Below, piece after piece: positions 17,101 through 25,614 of a stretch of 64,000 nt of DNA (its first letter is position 1; the number at the start of each line of letters is the position of its first letter). Under the pieces are notes generated by a model. The model was not told the origin of the DNA. It saw nothing but the letters and a program-made list of their open reading frames with translations, and did no database searches. Position numbers and translations under genes: made by a program. Source of the DNA: Streptomyces davaonensis JCM 4913 (GTDB lineage Bacteria; Actinomycetota; Actinomycetes; Streptomycetales; Streptomycetaceae); the NCBI RefSeq assembly GCF_000349325.1, contig NC_020504.1, positions 6,916,053 to 6,980,052 of the forward strand, in the 5' to 3' direction.

Positions 17101-17721
17101 GTGAACCTCGCTGACAGTCGGACCGGTCCGGTCCGGGGCCGCCCCCGGAGCGAGGCCGTGGAGCGCGCCATCATCGAGGGCGTGATGAAGCTCCTGGAGG
17201 AGGGCGTGCCGCTCGCGGAGCTCTCCATCGAGCGGATCGCCCGTACCGCCGGAGTCGGCAAGGCCGCCATCTACCGTCGCTGGAGCGGCAAGGAGGAGCT
17301 GTTCGTCGACGTCGTACGGGCCGCCGAACCGCCCGACGCCGAGCTGCCCGGCACCTCCATGCGCGACGACCTCGTCGTCCTGCTGGAGTCGCTCCGACAG
17401 CGCGGTCTGCTCAGCCGCTCCTCGGCGATCCTGCACAACGTCCACGCCCAGATGAAGAGCAGCCCGAAAGTGTGGACGGCGTACCACAACCTCGTCGTCG
17501 CACCCCGACGCCGGCTCGGCGTCGAGGTGCTGCGCCGCGGCCAGCGCAACGGCGAGCTGCGCGAGGACGTCGATGTGGAGCTCCTCAACGACCTGTTCGT
17601 GGGCCCGATGCTGCTGCGCTCGGTGATGCGCCCGGACGCTGACCTGCCGGACGGCCTGTCGGAGCAGATCGTCGACACCCTGCTGGAAGGGCTACGGCCC
17701 GTCAGTTCGCCTCCTCCGTAG
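17101..17721 (+). CDS. TetR family repressor of the exporter operon
   Basis: 206 residues from a GTG start. The N-terminal helix-turn-helix is ELSIERIARTAGVGKAAIYR followed by RWSGKEELFVDVV; the ligand-binding half is of the TetR_C type and diverged. Its position, 36 bp after the exporter and with a 12-bp-arm palindrome at that operon's promoter, indicates autoregulation together with the exporter. The ligand is unknown. Confidence 0.9.
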   Translation: MNLADSRTGPVRGRPRSEAVERAIIEGVMKLLEEGVPLAELSIERIARTAGVGKAAIYRRWSGKEELFVDVVRAAEPPDAELPGTSMRDDLVVLLESLRQRGLLSRSSAILHNVHAQMKSSPKVWTAYHNLVVAPRRRLGVEVLRRGQRNGELREDVDVELLNDLFVGPMLLRSVMRPDADLPDGLSEQIVDTLLEGLRPVSSPPP

Positions 17722-17904
17722 CGCCCATGTGCGCGTTTCGTCACAGAGCGCGCTTTCCCGCCGGACGGCCGGAACTCCGCGAGGCGACTTGTACGTCCTC
17801 GTGCCCGTACGGCCGTCATGCGACGGCAGGAACAGAACCGATCATCCCCTAGGGTCGTAACCGCGGGGGACGATGGTGTGCACGGCAGTCAGTGAGGCGA
17901 CGGT

Positions 17905-18957
17905 ATGGCGCAGCAGGCGTACATGACGGAGACGGACAGCGGCGGCTCGGGACCCGAGCGCCGAGGGGACCGGTTCCGGCGTCTGCTGGGGCGGTGGCTG
18001 GCCGGCTGGCGCGGTGACCGGCGGATCTGGCGCCGGGGCATCGTCACCGCCGCCGTCGCGGTACTGCTCGCCCTGGTCATGCTGCTGCACTCGCGCATCC
18101 CCAACGCCATCGGCAACCTCGGCAGCCTCACCGAGACGTTCCTGCCGTGGCTCGGTCTGTTCGTGCCGCTGCTGCTGGTCATCGGCCTGGTGCGCAAGTC
18201 GGCGACCGCACTGATCGCGATGGTGCTGCCCGCGGTCGTCTGGCTCAACCTCTTCGGCGGGCTGCTCACCGACAAGACCGCCTCGGGCGGCGACCTCACC
18301 ATCGCCACGCACAACGTCAACGCCGACAACCCCGACCCCGCCGGAACCGCCCGCGACGTGGCCGCCTCCGAGGCGGACGTGGTGGCACTGGAGGAACTGA
18401 CCGCGACGGCGGTGCCGGTGTACGAGAAGGCGCTGGCGGCGACGTACAAGTACCACTCCGTGCAGGGCACGGTCGGCCTGTGGAGCAAGTACCCGCTGAG
18501 CGGCGTGAAGGCCGTCGACATCAAACTCGGCTGGACCCGGGCCATGCGCGCCGCGGTCACCACCCCCTCCGGCGAGGTCGCGGTCTACGTCGCCCATCTC
18601 CCGTCGGTGCGCGTGAAGATGGAGGCCGGGTTCACCGCCCGCCAGCGTGACAAGAGCGCGGACGCCCTGGGCGAGGCCATCGCCCACGAGAAGCTTCCGC
18701 GGAGCGTGCTGCTCGGCGATCTGAACGGCACGATGAACGACCGCGCACTGAACGCCGTCACCTCCCAGATGCGCTCCACGCAGGGCGCGGCGGGCAGCGG
18801 CTTCGGGTTCAGCTGGCCGGCGTCGTTCCCGATGGCGCGGATCGACCAGATCCTGGTGAAGGGCATCGAGCCGGTCACCTCGTGGACGCTGCCGGAGACC
18901 GGGAGCGACCATCTGCCGGTCGCGGCGCGTGTGAAGGTCGACACAACAGCGTCCTAA
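17905..18957 (+). CDS. Membrane-anchored endonuclease/exonuclease/phosphatase family protein
   Basis: 350 residues. Three N-terminal membrane segments (about 44-62, 80-97, 99-120) precede an extracytoplasmic EEP domain with ATHNVNADN (Asn metal site), ALEELTA (catalytic Glu), GDLNGTMND (Asp/Asn), RIDQILV and GSDHLPV (catalytic His). The order is that of DNase I-like phosphodiesterases and phosphatases, and related Streptomyces proteins are annotated simply as EEP family. Substrate unknown: nucleic acid, lipid or inositol phosphate are possible. ATG at 17905 with GAGGCGACGGT in front. Confidence 0.88.
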   Translation: MAQQAYMTETDSGGSGPERRGDRFRRLLGRWLAGWRGDRRIWRRGIVTAAVAVLLALVMLLHSRIPNAIGNLGSLTETFLPWLGLFVPLLLVIGLVRKSATALIAMVLPAVVWLNLFGGLLTDKTASGGDLTIATHNVNADNPDPAGTARDVAASEADVVALEELTATAVPVYEKALAATYKYHSVQGTVGLWSKYPLSGVKAVDIKLGWTRAMRAAVTTPSGEVAVYVAHLPSVRVKMEAGFTARQRDKSADALGEAIAHEKLPRSVLLGDLNGTMNDRALNAVTSQMRSTQGAAGSGFGFSWPASFPMARIDQILVKGIEPVTSWTLPETGSDHLPVAARVKVDTTAS

Positions 18958-19070
18958 AAGCCCACGGTAACCGGGCCTTCACCTCCCGGAATACTGCGCC
19001 TGGGAGTGTTTGTTCCGCACGTGAACATAAGATGTGTGGACCTCCGCTCCCCGAAAGGCACAGACCCTCC

Positions 19071-20288
19071 ATGCCCCTGGCCCTGCTCGCCCTGGCCGTC
19101 GGCGCCTTTGGCATCGGCACGACCGAGTTCGTGATGATGGGCCTGCTGCCCGACGTCGCGGCCGACCTCGGCATCTCCATCCCCAGCGCCGGTCACCTGG
19201 TCTCGGCGTACGCCCTCGGCGTCGTCATCGGCGCCCCGCTGCTCGCCGCCGTCACCGCCCGGATGTCCCGCCGCAAGGTCCTGATCGGCCTGATGGTGCT
19301 CTTCGTGGCCGGCAACGCGCTGTCCGCCCTCGCCCCCGACAACGGCTGGCTGCTCGCGGCCCGCTTCCTGAGCGGCCTGCCGCACGGCGCCTTCTTCGGC
19401 GTAGGCGCGGTGGTCGCCACGAGCCTGGTCGCCCCGGAACGCAAGGCCCGCTCGGTCTCCCTGATGTTCCTGGGCCTGACGGTCGCCAACGTCGCGGGCG
19501 TCCCCGTCGCCACGCTCGTGGGCCAGCACCTGGGCTGGCGGGTCACGTTCCTGGGCGTGAGCGCGATAGGCGTAGCGGCTATCGCGTCCCTGGCCCTGCT
19601 GATCCCGCGGGATGGTGGGATCAATCCCTCCCACGGCCTGCGCGGCGAGTTGGCCGCCCTGCGCTCCCTCCCCGTGTGGCTGGCCCTCGGCACCACGGTG
19701 GCGGGCTTCGGTGCGCTGTTCGCGGCGTACAGCTATGTGACCCCGATGCTGACGGACGCGGCCGGGTACGCCGACGCCAGTGTCACCCTGCTGCTCGCGC
19801 TGTTCGGCGTCGGCGCGACGATCGGCAACCTGCTGGGCGGCCGCCTCGCGGACCACGCGATGCGCGCGACGCTGTTCGGCGGGCTGGCGTCGCTGGCGTT
19901 GGTGCTGGCCCTGTTCCCGCTGCTCATGTCGTCCGCGTGGAGCGCGGCGCCGGCGGTGGTCCTGCTCGGCACGGCGGCCTTCGTGACCGGTTCCCCCCTC
20001 CAACTGATGGTCATGGAGAAGGCGTCGGCAGCCCCCTCCCTGGCCTCCTCCGCCAACCAGGCCGCCTTCAACCTGGCCAACGCCGGGGGTGCTTGGATCG
20101 GCGGGGTCGCGCTGGCGGCGGGCTTCGGGGTGACTTCGCCGGCGGTGGCGGGGGCGGGGTTGGCGGTGTTGGGGCTGGGGGTCGCCGGAGTGGCGTACGC
20201 CGTGGACCGGCGGCGGGTACCGGAACCGGGCCGCGAGCGACTGATCGCCGGGCATCTGCCTCAGGAGGCGGAGGCTGTGCGGACCTGA
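19071..20288 (+). CDS. MFS exporter, DHA1/Cmx-AraJ type
   Basis: 405-residue, 12-helix exporter. The N-terminus ALAVGAFGIGTTEFVMMGLL and the block LVSAYALGVVIGAPLLAAVT are characteristic of chloramphenicol-resistance and AraJ-like exporters; motif A is ARMSRRKVLIGLM. The frame is open well upstream, but the first plausible start is the ATG at 19071, 113 bp after the EEP gene. It converges on nadE and ends in a strong hairpin. The substrate cannot be predicted beyond a hydrophobic drug or sugar. Confidence 0.9.
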   Translation: MPLALLALAVGAFGIGTTEFVMMGLLPDVAADLGISIPSAGHLVSAYALGVVIGAPLLAAVTARMSRRKVLIGLMVLFVAGNALSALAPDNGWLLAARFLSGLPHGAFFGVGAVVATSLVAPERKARSVSLMFLGLTVANVAGVPVATLVGQHLGWRVTFLGVSAIGVAAIASLALLIPRDGGINPSHGLRGELAALRSLPVWLALGTTVAGFGALFAAYSYVTPMLTDAAGYADASVTLLLALFGVGATIGNLLGGRLADHAMRATLFGGLASLALVLALFPLLMSSAWSAAPAVVLLGTAAFVTGSPLQLMVMEKASAAPSLASSANQAAFNLANAGGAWIGGVALAAGFGVTSPAVAGAGLAVLGLGVAGVAYAVDRRRVPEPGRERLIAGHLPQEAEAVRT

Positions 20289-20294
20289 ACGGGA

Positions 20295-20327
20295 CAGGGG
20301 TCCAGAGGTTCCGCCTCTGGACCCCTG
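20295..20327. terminator. Bidirectional terminator between MFS gene and nadE
   Basis: CAGGGGTCCAGAGG-TTCCG-CCTCTGGACCCCTG: perfect 14-bp stem with a 5-base loop, placed between two convergent stop codons (20288 and 20334). It can serve both genes. Confidence 0.88.
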
Positions 20328-20333
20328 TTGGTC

Positions 20334-22088
20334 CTACGCCGTCTCCCGCCACCCGTTGGTGATCGGCAGCCGTCGGTCCTTGCCGAAGCCCTTGGGCGAG
20401 ATCTTCGTGCCCGGCGGGTACTGGCGGCGCTTGTACTCGGCCGTGTCGACCATGCGGAGCGTCTTGGTGACGAGGGCCGGGTCGAAGCCCGCGGCGACGA
20501 TCAGGTCGGCGCCCTGGTCGCGGTCGACGTAGCGCTCCAGGATGGCGTCCAGGACCGGGTAGTCGGGGAGCGAGTCGGTGTCGACCTGGCCGGGGCGCAG
20601 TTCCGCGCTCGGGGGCTTGGTGATGGAGTTCTCCGGGATCGGGGGCGTCTGGCCGCGCTCCGCCGCCGAGCGGTTGCGCCACTCCGCGAGGCGGAAGATT
20701 GACGTCTTGTAGACGTCCTTGATCGGGCCGTACGCGCCCACCGAGTCGCCGTACAGCGTCGAATACCCCACCGCCAGCTCCGACTTGTTGCCCGGCGCCA
20801 GGACGATGTGGCCCTCCTGGTTGGAGATCGCCATGAGGAGGGTACCGCGGAGGCGGGACTGGAGGTTCTCCTCGGCCAGGCCCGTCAGCTCCGTCGACGC
20901 CATGTATGCGTCGAACATCGGGGCGATCGGCACCGTACGGAAGTTGAGGCCCGTACGCCGTGCCAGTTCCGCCGCGTCGTCCTTGGAGTGGTCGGAGGAG
21001 TACTTCGAGGGCATCGAGACGCCGTACACGTTCTGCGCGCCCACCGCGTCGCAGGCGATGGCGGCGACGAGGGCCGAGTCGATGCCTCCCGACAGTCCGA
21101 TCAGGACCGACTTGAAGCCGTTCTTGGCGACGTACGCGCGCAGGCCCACGACCAGCGCCGAGTAGACCTCCTCGTCGTCGTCGAGGCGGTCGGCGTAGCC
21201 GCCCGTCAGTTCCGGCGTGTAGGCGGGGAGGGGGTCCTCGGAGAGGATCACGCGGTCGATGCGCAGGCCGTCGTCCACCACGCCCGTCGGCGGGTTCGGC
21301 GACGCCGCGGGCAGGTCGAGGTCCAGGACCACACAGCCCTCCGCGAACTGCGGCGCCCGCGCGATCACTTCACCGCTCGCGTCGACCACGATCGAGTCAC
21401 CGTCGAAGACCAGCTCGTCCTGGCCGCCGATCATGGCGAGGTAGGCGGTGGTGCAGCCCGCCTCCTGGGCGCGCTTGCGGACCAGTTCGAGCCGGGTGTC
21501 GTCCTTGTCGCGCTCGTACGGCGAGGCGTTGATGGAGAGCAGCAGGCCGGCCCCGGCGGAGCGCGCCGCGGGGACCCGGCCGCCGTCCTGCCACAGGTCC
21601 TCGCAGATGGCGAGGGCCACGTCCACCCCGTGCACCCGGATCACCGGCATGGTGTCGCCGGGCACGAAGTAGCGGAACTCGTCGAAGACGCCGTAGTTCG
21701 GCAGGTGGTGCTTGGCGAAGGTGAGCGCCACCTCGCCGCGGTGCAGGACCGCCGCCGCGTTGCGCGGGGCGCCCGCCGGCTGGCCGTACTTCGGCTGGGC
21801 CGTGTCGGACCGGTCGAGGTAGCCGACGACCACCGGGAGCTCCCCGAAGCCCTCCTCGGCGAGCTTGGCGGCCAGCGTGCGCAGGGCCGCGCGGGACGCC
21901 TCCACGAAGGAGGAGCGCAGGGCCAGGTCCTCCACGGGATACCCGGTCAGCGCCATCTCCGGGAACGCCACGAGATGCGCTCCCTGTTCGGCGGAGTGCC
22001 GGGTCCAGCGGAGAATCGTCTCGGTGTTCTGGGCGAGGTCACCGACGCGCGAGTCGATCTGGTTCAGGGCGAGGCGAAGTTGAGGCAC
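20334..22088 (-). CDS. nadE: Glutamine-dependent NAD+ synthetase
   Basis: Last step of NAD synthesis: amidates deamido-NAD using ammonia released from glutamine. It is a two-domain, 584-residue enzyme. The N-terminal nitrilase/glutaminase domain (about 1-275) has Glu in VAFPEMALTGYP, Lys in TFAKHHLPNYGVF and Cys in AICEDLWQDGG. The C-terminal synthetase has the pyrophosphate loop LIGLSGGIDSALVAAI and the block LAPGNKSELAVGYSTLYGD. Start MPQLRLALNQIDSRVGDL at 22088 is the family's. It stands alone, converging on an exporter gene. Confidence 0.96.
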   Translation of the reverse strand: MPQLRLALNQIDSRVGDLAQNTETILRWTRHSAEQGAHLVAFPEMALTGYPVEDLALRSSFVEASRAALRTLAAKLAEEGFGELPVVVGYLDRSDTAQPKYGQPAGAPRNAAAVLHRGEVALTFAKHHLPNYGVFDEFRYFVPGDTMPVIRVHGVDVALAICEDLWQDGGRVPAARSAGAGLLLSINASPYERDKDDTRLELVRKRAQEAGCTTAYLAMIGGQDELVFDGDSIVVDASGEVIARAPQFAEGCVVLDLDLPAASPNPPTGVVDDGLRIDRVILSEDPLPAYTPELTGGYADRLDDDEEVYSALVVGLRAYVAKNGFKSVLIGLSGGIDSALVAAIACDAVGAQNVYGVSMPSKYSSDHSKDDAAELARRTGLNFRTVPIAPMFDAYMASTELTGLAEENLQSRLRGTLLMAISNQEGHIVLAPGNKSELAVGYSTLYGDSVGAYGPIKDVYKTSIFRLAEWRNRSAAERGQTPPIPENSITKPPSAELRPGQVDTDSLPDYPVLDAILERYVDRDQGADLIVAAGFDPALVTKTLRMVDTAEYKRRQYPPGTKISPKGFGKDRRLPITNGWRETA

Positions 22089-22119
22089 GCGCCCAGTGTA
22101 ATCGTCAGAGCGACGCGAT

Positions 22120-22147
22120 GGGGTGGCGCGGGGGTGTGGGCCACCCC
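22120..22147 (-). terminator. Possible terminator after the DUF305 gene
   Basis: GGGGTGGC and GCCACCCC form an 8-bp GC stem with a 12-base loop, 22 bp past the DUF305 stop. No T-run, so weak evidence. Confidence 0.35.
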
Positions 22148-22169
22148 ACGCGCGGCTACGCCGGGCGCC

Positions 22170-22793
22170 CTAGGGCCGGGCCTTCGCGCCCCGGTCCTTC
22201 AGCATTCCCGCCATCAGCGCGATCTCCGACTCCTGGCCGTTGACCATGGTCGTCGCGAGCCGCGTCTCCACCTTCACCTCGCACCGCTTCACACAGGCCT
22301 CGGCCATGTGGATGCCGCCCTTGTGGTGGTCGGTCATCAGCTGGAGGTAGAACACCTCCGCCTGCTTGCCGCTCAGGGTCTCCAGCTTCTTCATCTCGGT
22401 GTTCGTCGCCATGCCCGGCATCAGCGCGCCGTCCTCGCCGGAGGCCATGGAGCCCATGTCCATCCAGGTCATCGGCGGATCCGAGGACACCTTCGGCAGC
22501 TCCCACAGATCGAGCCAGCCCAGCAGCATCCCGCGCTGGTTGGCCTGCGTCTGCGCGATGTCGTACGCGAGCCGCCGCACCTCGGTGTCGTCGGTGCGGT
22601 CGCGCACGATGTACGACATCTCCACGGCCTGCTGGTGGTGCACCGCCATGTCCCGCGCGAACCCGGCGTCCGCGGAGTCGGCGGTGGGGGACGCGGCGGT
22701 CCCCTCGCCGTCGGCGACGGCGTAGGTGATCGCACCGGCCGCGACGAGGACCGCCGCCGCGGCCCCCGCGACCCACCCGACGTGCTTCATCAC
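22170..22793 (-). CDS. DUF305 family exported protein
   Basis: 207 residues. An N-terminal membrane anchor or signal segment (VGWVAGAAAAVLVAAGAITY) is followed by a ferritin-like helical DUF305 domain with the two His-rich helices RDMAVHHQQAVEMS and LMTDHHKGGIHMA, which in the family are suspected to bind metal (copper has been suggested). GTGATGA at the junction lets it start at GTG 22793 or ATG 22790, overlapping the DUF3105 stop; GGCGGAG favours the ATG. Cotranscribed with the DUF3105 gene upstream. Function not established. Confidence 0.88.
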   Translation of the reverse strand: MMKHVGWVAGAAAAVLVAAGAITYAVADGEGTAASPTADSADAGFARDMAVHHQQAVEMSYIVRDRTDDTEVRRLAYDIAQTQANQRGMLLGWLDLWELPKVSSDPPMTWMDMGSMASGEDGALMPGMATNTEMKKLETLSGKQAEVFYLQLMTDHHKGGIHMAEACVKRCEVKVETRLATTMVNGQESEIALMAGMLKDRGAKARP

Positions 22794-23449
22794 TCCGCCT
22801 TACCGCCCGTGCACGCGGCGCCCGGCTCCGGCGTCTGCTCGCCCTGCACGTACTTCTCGAAGAACTTGCCGAGGTTCGCGTCGTCCGCGCCCGTCACCGT
22901 GCGCTGCGCACCCCACGCCGACAGCATGATCGGCGACTTCTGGTTCTCGTAGGGGCTCATCAGCGTGTACGGCGTCTGCTTCACCTTCGCCGCGAGCGCC
23001 TCCACGTCGGCCTTCTTGGCCTTGCTGGTGTACGTCACCCAGACCGCGCCGTGCTCCAGCGAGTGCACCGCGTTCTCGTTCGCCACGGCCTCGGTGTAGA
23101 CGTCGCCGTTGCAGTTCTGCCAGACCGGGTTGTGGTCGCCGCCGACCGGGGGCTCGACCGGGTACTTGACCTTCTTGTCCACGTGGGTCTGGGTGAGCTT
23201 GCCGCCCTTCCAGGTGCTCACGCCGTCGGCGCCGGCCACCAGCTTGCCGGTGGTCTTGGAGTCGGACGCGGTGTCCTCGTCGTCCTGCGACTGCACCAGC
23301 ACGACCGCGCCGACGACCAGGGCGGCCACCACCGTCACACTGGCGCCGATCGTGAGGATCCGGTTGCGGCGCTCGCGAGCCTGCTCGGCGCGCCGCATCT
23401 CTTCTATGCGGGCTTTGCGCGCCGCGTTGCTCTTCTTGGCGGATCCCAT
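22790..23449 (-). CDS. DUF3105 family membrane-anchored protein
   Basis: 219 residues: charged cytosolic N-terminus (KKSNAARKARIEEMRRAEQA), single membrane helix (ILTIGASVTVVAALVVGAVV), then an extracytoplasmic DUF3105 domain with YPVEPPVGGDHNPVWQNC, HSLEHGAVWVTY and SAWGAQRTV. Conserved His, Trp and Cys could bind metal or heme, but that is inference. It is translationally coupled to the DUF305 gene, and the pair recurs in actinobacteria, so they likely work together at the membrane. Divergent from nsrR. Confidence 0.88.
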   Translation of the reverse strand: MGSAKKSNAARKARIEEMRRAEQARERRNRILTIGASVTVVAALVVGAVVLVQSQDDEDTASDSKTTGKLVAGADGVSTWKGGKLTQTHVDKKVKYPVEPPVGGDHNPVWQNCNGDVYTEAVANENAVHSLEHGAVWVTYTSKAKKADVEALAAKVKQTPYTLMSPYENQKSPIMLSAWGAQRTVTGADDANLGKFFEKYVQGEQTPEPGAACTGGKAE

Positions 23450-23612
23450 GGCGTGATGTCCTTCTGCGGAAAGGGACGGTCGGGTCCGCTGATCGTAATG
23501 GTGAAGGAGTGACCTCTCGAAGGGAGGGCACAGGAAAGGGCCGGATCGCTACGCAATCGACAGCAGCCCGACAGGTGCCGACCAGTACTTTCGATGCGAA
23601 GCCCCGCCCCTT

Positions 23613-23635
23613 AATGCGAACCGCAGATGCACATT
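23613..23635. promoter_or_regulatory. Possible NsrR site in front of nsrR
   Basis: A 23-bp imperfect palindrome beginning AATGCGAA and ending ATGCACATT lies 28 bp upstream of the nsrR start. Seven of eleven arm positions are symmetric. It resembles, but fits less well than, the site at the hmp promoter. Confidence 0.35.
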
Positions 23636-23663
23636 ATCCGAGCCTGCACCTACGCTTGCCGAT

Positions 23664-24107
23664 ATGCGGCTGCTGCGCTCCACCGACCTCGCCCTGCGGA
23701 TCCTGATGCGACTCTCCGTCTCCGAAGGGGCCACGCCCACCACGCGTGAGGTCGCAGCCGACATGGACGTGCCGTACACGCACGCCGCGAAGGTCGTCGC
23801 CGAGCTCCAGCACCAGGGACTGGTCGACGCCCGCCGCGGCCGGGGCGGCGGTCTGGCGCTCACCGACAAGGGGCGTACGGCGTCCGTGGGCGCCGTGGTG
23901 CGCTCCTTCGAGGGCGACGGCGACGTCGTCGACTGCGAGGGCGGCGGCACCGCGCCCTGTCCGCTGAGCCCCGCCTGCCGCCTGCGCGGTGCCCTGCGGC
24001 GGGCCCAGGAGGCGTTTTTCGCCTCCCTGGACCCGCTCACCATCGGCGACATGGTCACCGCGCCGACCGGACCGCTGCTGCTGGAGATCGGCCGGGCGCC
24101 GTCGTAG
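23664..24107 (+). CDS. nsrR: Rrf2 family nitric-oxide sensing repressor NsrR
   Basis: 147-residue winged-helix iron-sulfur regulator. The three cluster Cys are Cys91, Cys99 and Cys105 in DCEGGGTAPCPLSPAC, and Asp8 in RSTDLALRIL matches the fourth [4Fe-4S] ligand described for the S. coelicolor NsrR. DNA-binding segment: TTREVAADMDVPYTHAAKVV. NO destroys the cluster and releases DNA. The convergent neighbour is the flavohemoglobin gene, with a matching operator at its promoter, which strengthens the assignment over IscR or RsrR. ATG start at 23664. Confidence 0.92.
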   Translation: MRLLRSTDLALRILMRLSVSEGATPTTREVAADMDVPYTHAAKVVAELQHQGLVDARRGRGGGLALTDKGRTASVGAVVRSFEGDGDVVDCEGGGTAPCPLSPACRLRGALRRAQEAFFASLDPLTIGDMVTAPTGPLLLEIGRAPS

Positions 24108-24110
24108 GGC

Positions 24111-25298
24111 TCAGCCCTGGGTGAGCCAGAGGTCGGGGCCGAAGACCTCGTAGTGGATGTCCGCGGGCGCCACTCCCTTGCCGATCAGCTGGGTGCGCAC
24201 CGCCCGCATGAAGGGGAGCGGGCCGCACAGGTACGCGTGCGTGCCGGGTGCCACGGCGATGTCCGCGAGGTCGACCAGGCCGGTGTGGGCGTCCTCGGGG
24301 GCGTCCTCCTCGTACCAGAAGTGCACCCGCGCCTCCGCGAGCTTGGCCGCGTAGAGCTCCTGGTCGGTGCGCAGGGCGTGGTCGGCGGGGGAACGGTCGC
24401 CGTGCAGGACGGTGACCGGGCAGGCGCTGCCGTCCTGGGCCAGCTGGGCCAGCATGGCGATCATCGGGGTGACGCCGATGCCCGCGGAGGCCAGCAGCAG
24501 GGGGCGGTCGGTGTCCGCGCCCAGGACGAGGTCGCCGTAGGGGGCGGACAGCTCCAGTACGGCGCCCTCCTGCACGCGCGCGTGGAGGTGCTCGGAGACC
24601 TCGCCCGCCGGGGAGCCGGCGTCCTCGGCCACCCGCTTCACGCTGATCTGGCGCAGCGCGGAGTCCGGCGCCCCGGACAGGCTGTACTGCCGGATCTGCC
24701 GGGCGCCGTCCGGGAGTTCGACGCGGACCGAGACGTACTGGCCCGCGCGGAAGTCCGCCACCGGGCCGCCGTCGGACGGGCGCAGCCGGAAGGTGACCAC
24801 GTCAGCCGTCTCCGCGACGCGCTCCACGACCTCCCAGTCCCGCCAGCCGGGCTCGCGGGACTCCTCGTACAGCCGCTTCTCCAGGGCGATCAGGGCGTTC
24901 GCCATCAGCCAGTAGACCTCGTCCCAGGCAGCCGCGACCTCGGGTGTGACGGCCTCGCCGAGGACGTCGACGATGGCGGCGAACAGGTGCTCGTGGACGA
25001 TGCCGTACTGGTCGGGGGCGACGCCGAGAGAGGCGTGCTTGTGGGCGATGCGGGCGAGCATCGCGTCGGGCCGGTCGTCCGGGTGGTCTGTCAAATACGT
25101 CGCGAAGGCGGCAATGGAACCCGCGAGGGCCTGGCGCTGGGTGCCGGCCGCCTGGTTGCCGCGGTTGAAGAGGTCGCGCAGCAGCTCGGGGCGGGCGGCG
25201 AACATCCCGGCGTAGAAGCGCTCGGTGATCGCGTCCAGGTTGGCGCCCACGGCGGGGAGGGTCGCGCGGACGGTGGCGGCGGACTGTACGGACAGCAT
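24111..25298 (-). CDS. hmp: Flavohemoglobin, nitric oxide dioxygenase
   Basis: 395 residues; oxidises NO to nitrate with O2 and NAD(P)H in the cytoplasm. An N-terminal globin domain (1-140) has proximal His in ARIAHKHASLGV; the FAD domain carries RQYSLSGAP; the NAD domain has LLLASAGIGVTPMIAML and ends YEVFGPDLW. The frame is open to 25376, but MLSVQSAATVRATLP at 25298 has AAGGAGCC in front and is the family start. The gene converges on nsrR with three bases between stops and has an NsrR-type palindrome 58-80 bp upstream of its start. Confidence 0.95.
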   Translation of the reverse strand: MLSVQSAATVRATLPAVGANLDAITERFYAGMFAARPELLRDLFNRGNQAAGTQRQALAGSIAAFATYLTDHPDDRPDAMLARIAHKHASLGVAPDQYGIVHEHLFAAIVDVLGEAVTPEVAAAWDEVYWLMANALIALEKRLYEESREPGWRDWEVVERVAETADVVTFRLRPSDGGPVADFRAGQYVSVRVELPDGARQIRQYSLSGAPDSALRQISVKRVAEDAGSPAGEVSEHLHARVQEGAVLELSAPYGDLVLGADTDRPLLLASAGIGVTPMIAMLAQLAQDGSACPVTVLHGDRSPADHALRTDQELYAAKLAEARVHFWYEEDAPEDAHTGLVDLADIAVAPGTHAYLCGPLPFMRAVRTQLIGKGVAPADIHYEVFGPDLWLTQG

Positions 25299-25614
25299 CA
25301 AGGCTCCTTCTGGCTCTGGACCGGTGCGCGCTCTCGCCCGGTTCGCCACCATTAAAACTTGCATCTGAAATACCAATTAACTCGGGGTCCCCCAACGAGG
25401 CTTCCGCGGGTGGCCAGGCATTACGAATGTCGGTCCGAGCAGGCAAGATGGGCGGCAGAGGCGCGGTGCGCCGGGCGTTCAGACCGGGGTCAGCCAGTCG
25501 ATCAAGGTCGGCAACGCGCGTGAAACGCTGTTGTGGTGTGATGCTCAGGTGCCCGACCGCCCTCCCGCGGTACACGGGATGGTGGCCTGACCAGCAAGGA
25601 TGGGGAAGCGGAAG
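25299..25614. other. 316-bp divergent promoter region hmp / glnA2
   Basis: The only gene-free stretch above 300 bp. The hmp-proximal part is AT-rich for this genome and holds the NsrR-like palindrome. The glnA2-proximal part (about 25430-25600) has no open frame I trust and no recognisable GlnR box or riboswitch. Confidence 0.6.
25356..25378 (-). promoter_or_regulatory. NsrR operator at the hmp promoter
   Basis: A 23-bp imperfect palindrome, AACTTGCATCT-G-AAATACCAATT, close to the Streptomyces NsrR consensus AACnTGCATtTnAAATGCAnGTT. It sits in an AT-rich patch 58 bp upstream of the hmp start, where it would block the promoter. Confidence 0.75.

Noticed and set aside
25430..25600. Riboswitch or GlnR box ahead of glnA2
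   Set aside because: No recognisable conserved core or gTnAc-n6-GaAAc pattern that I could trust.
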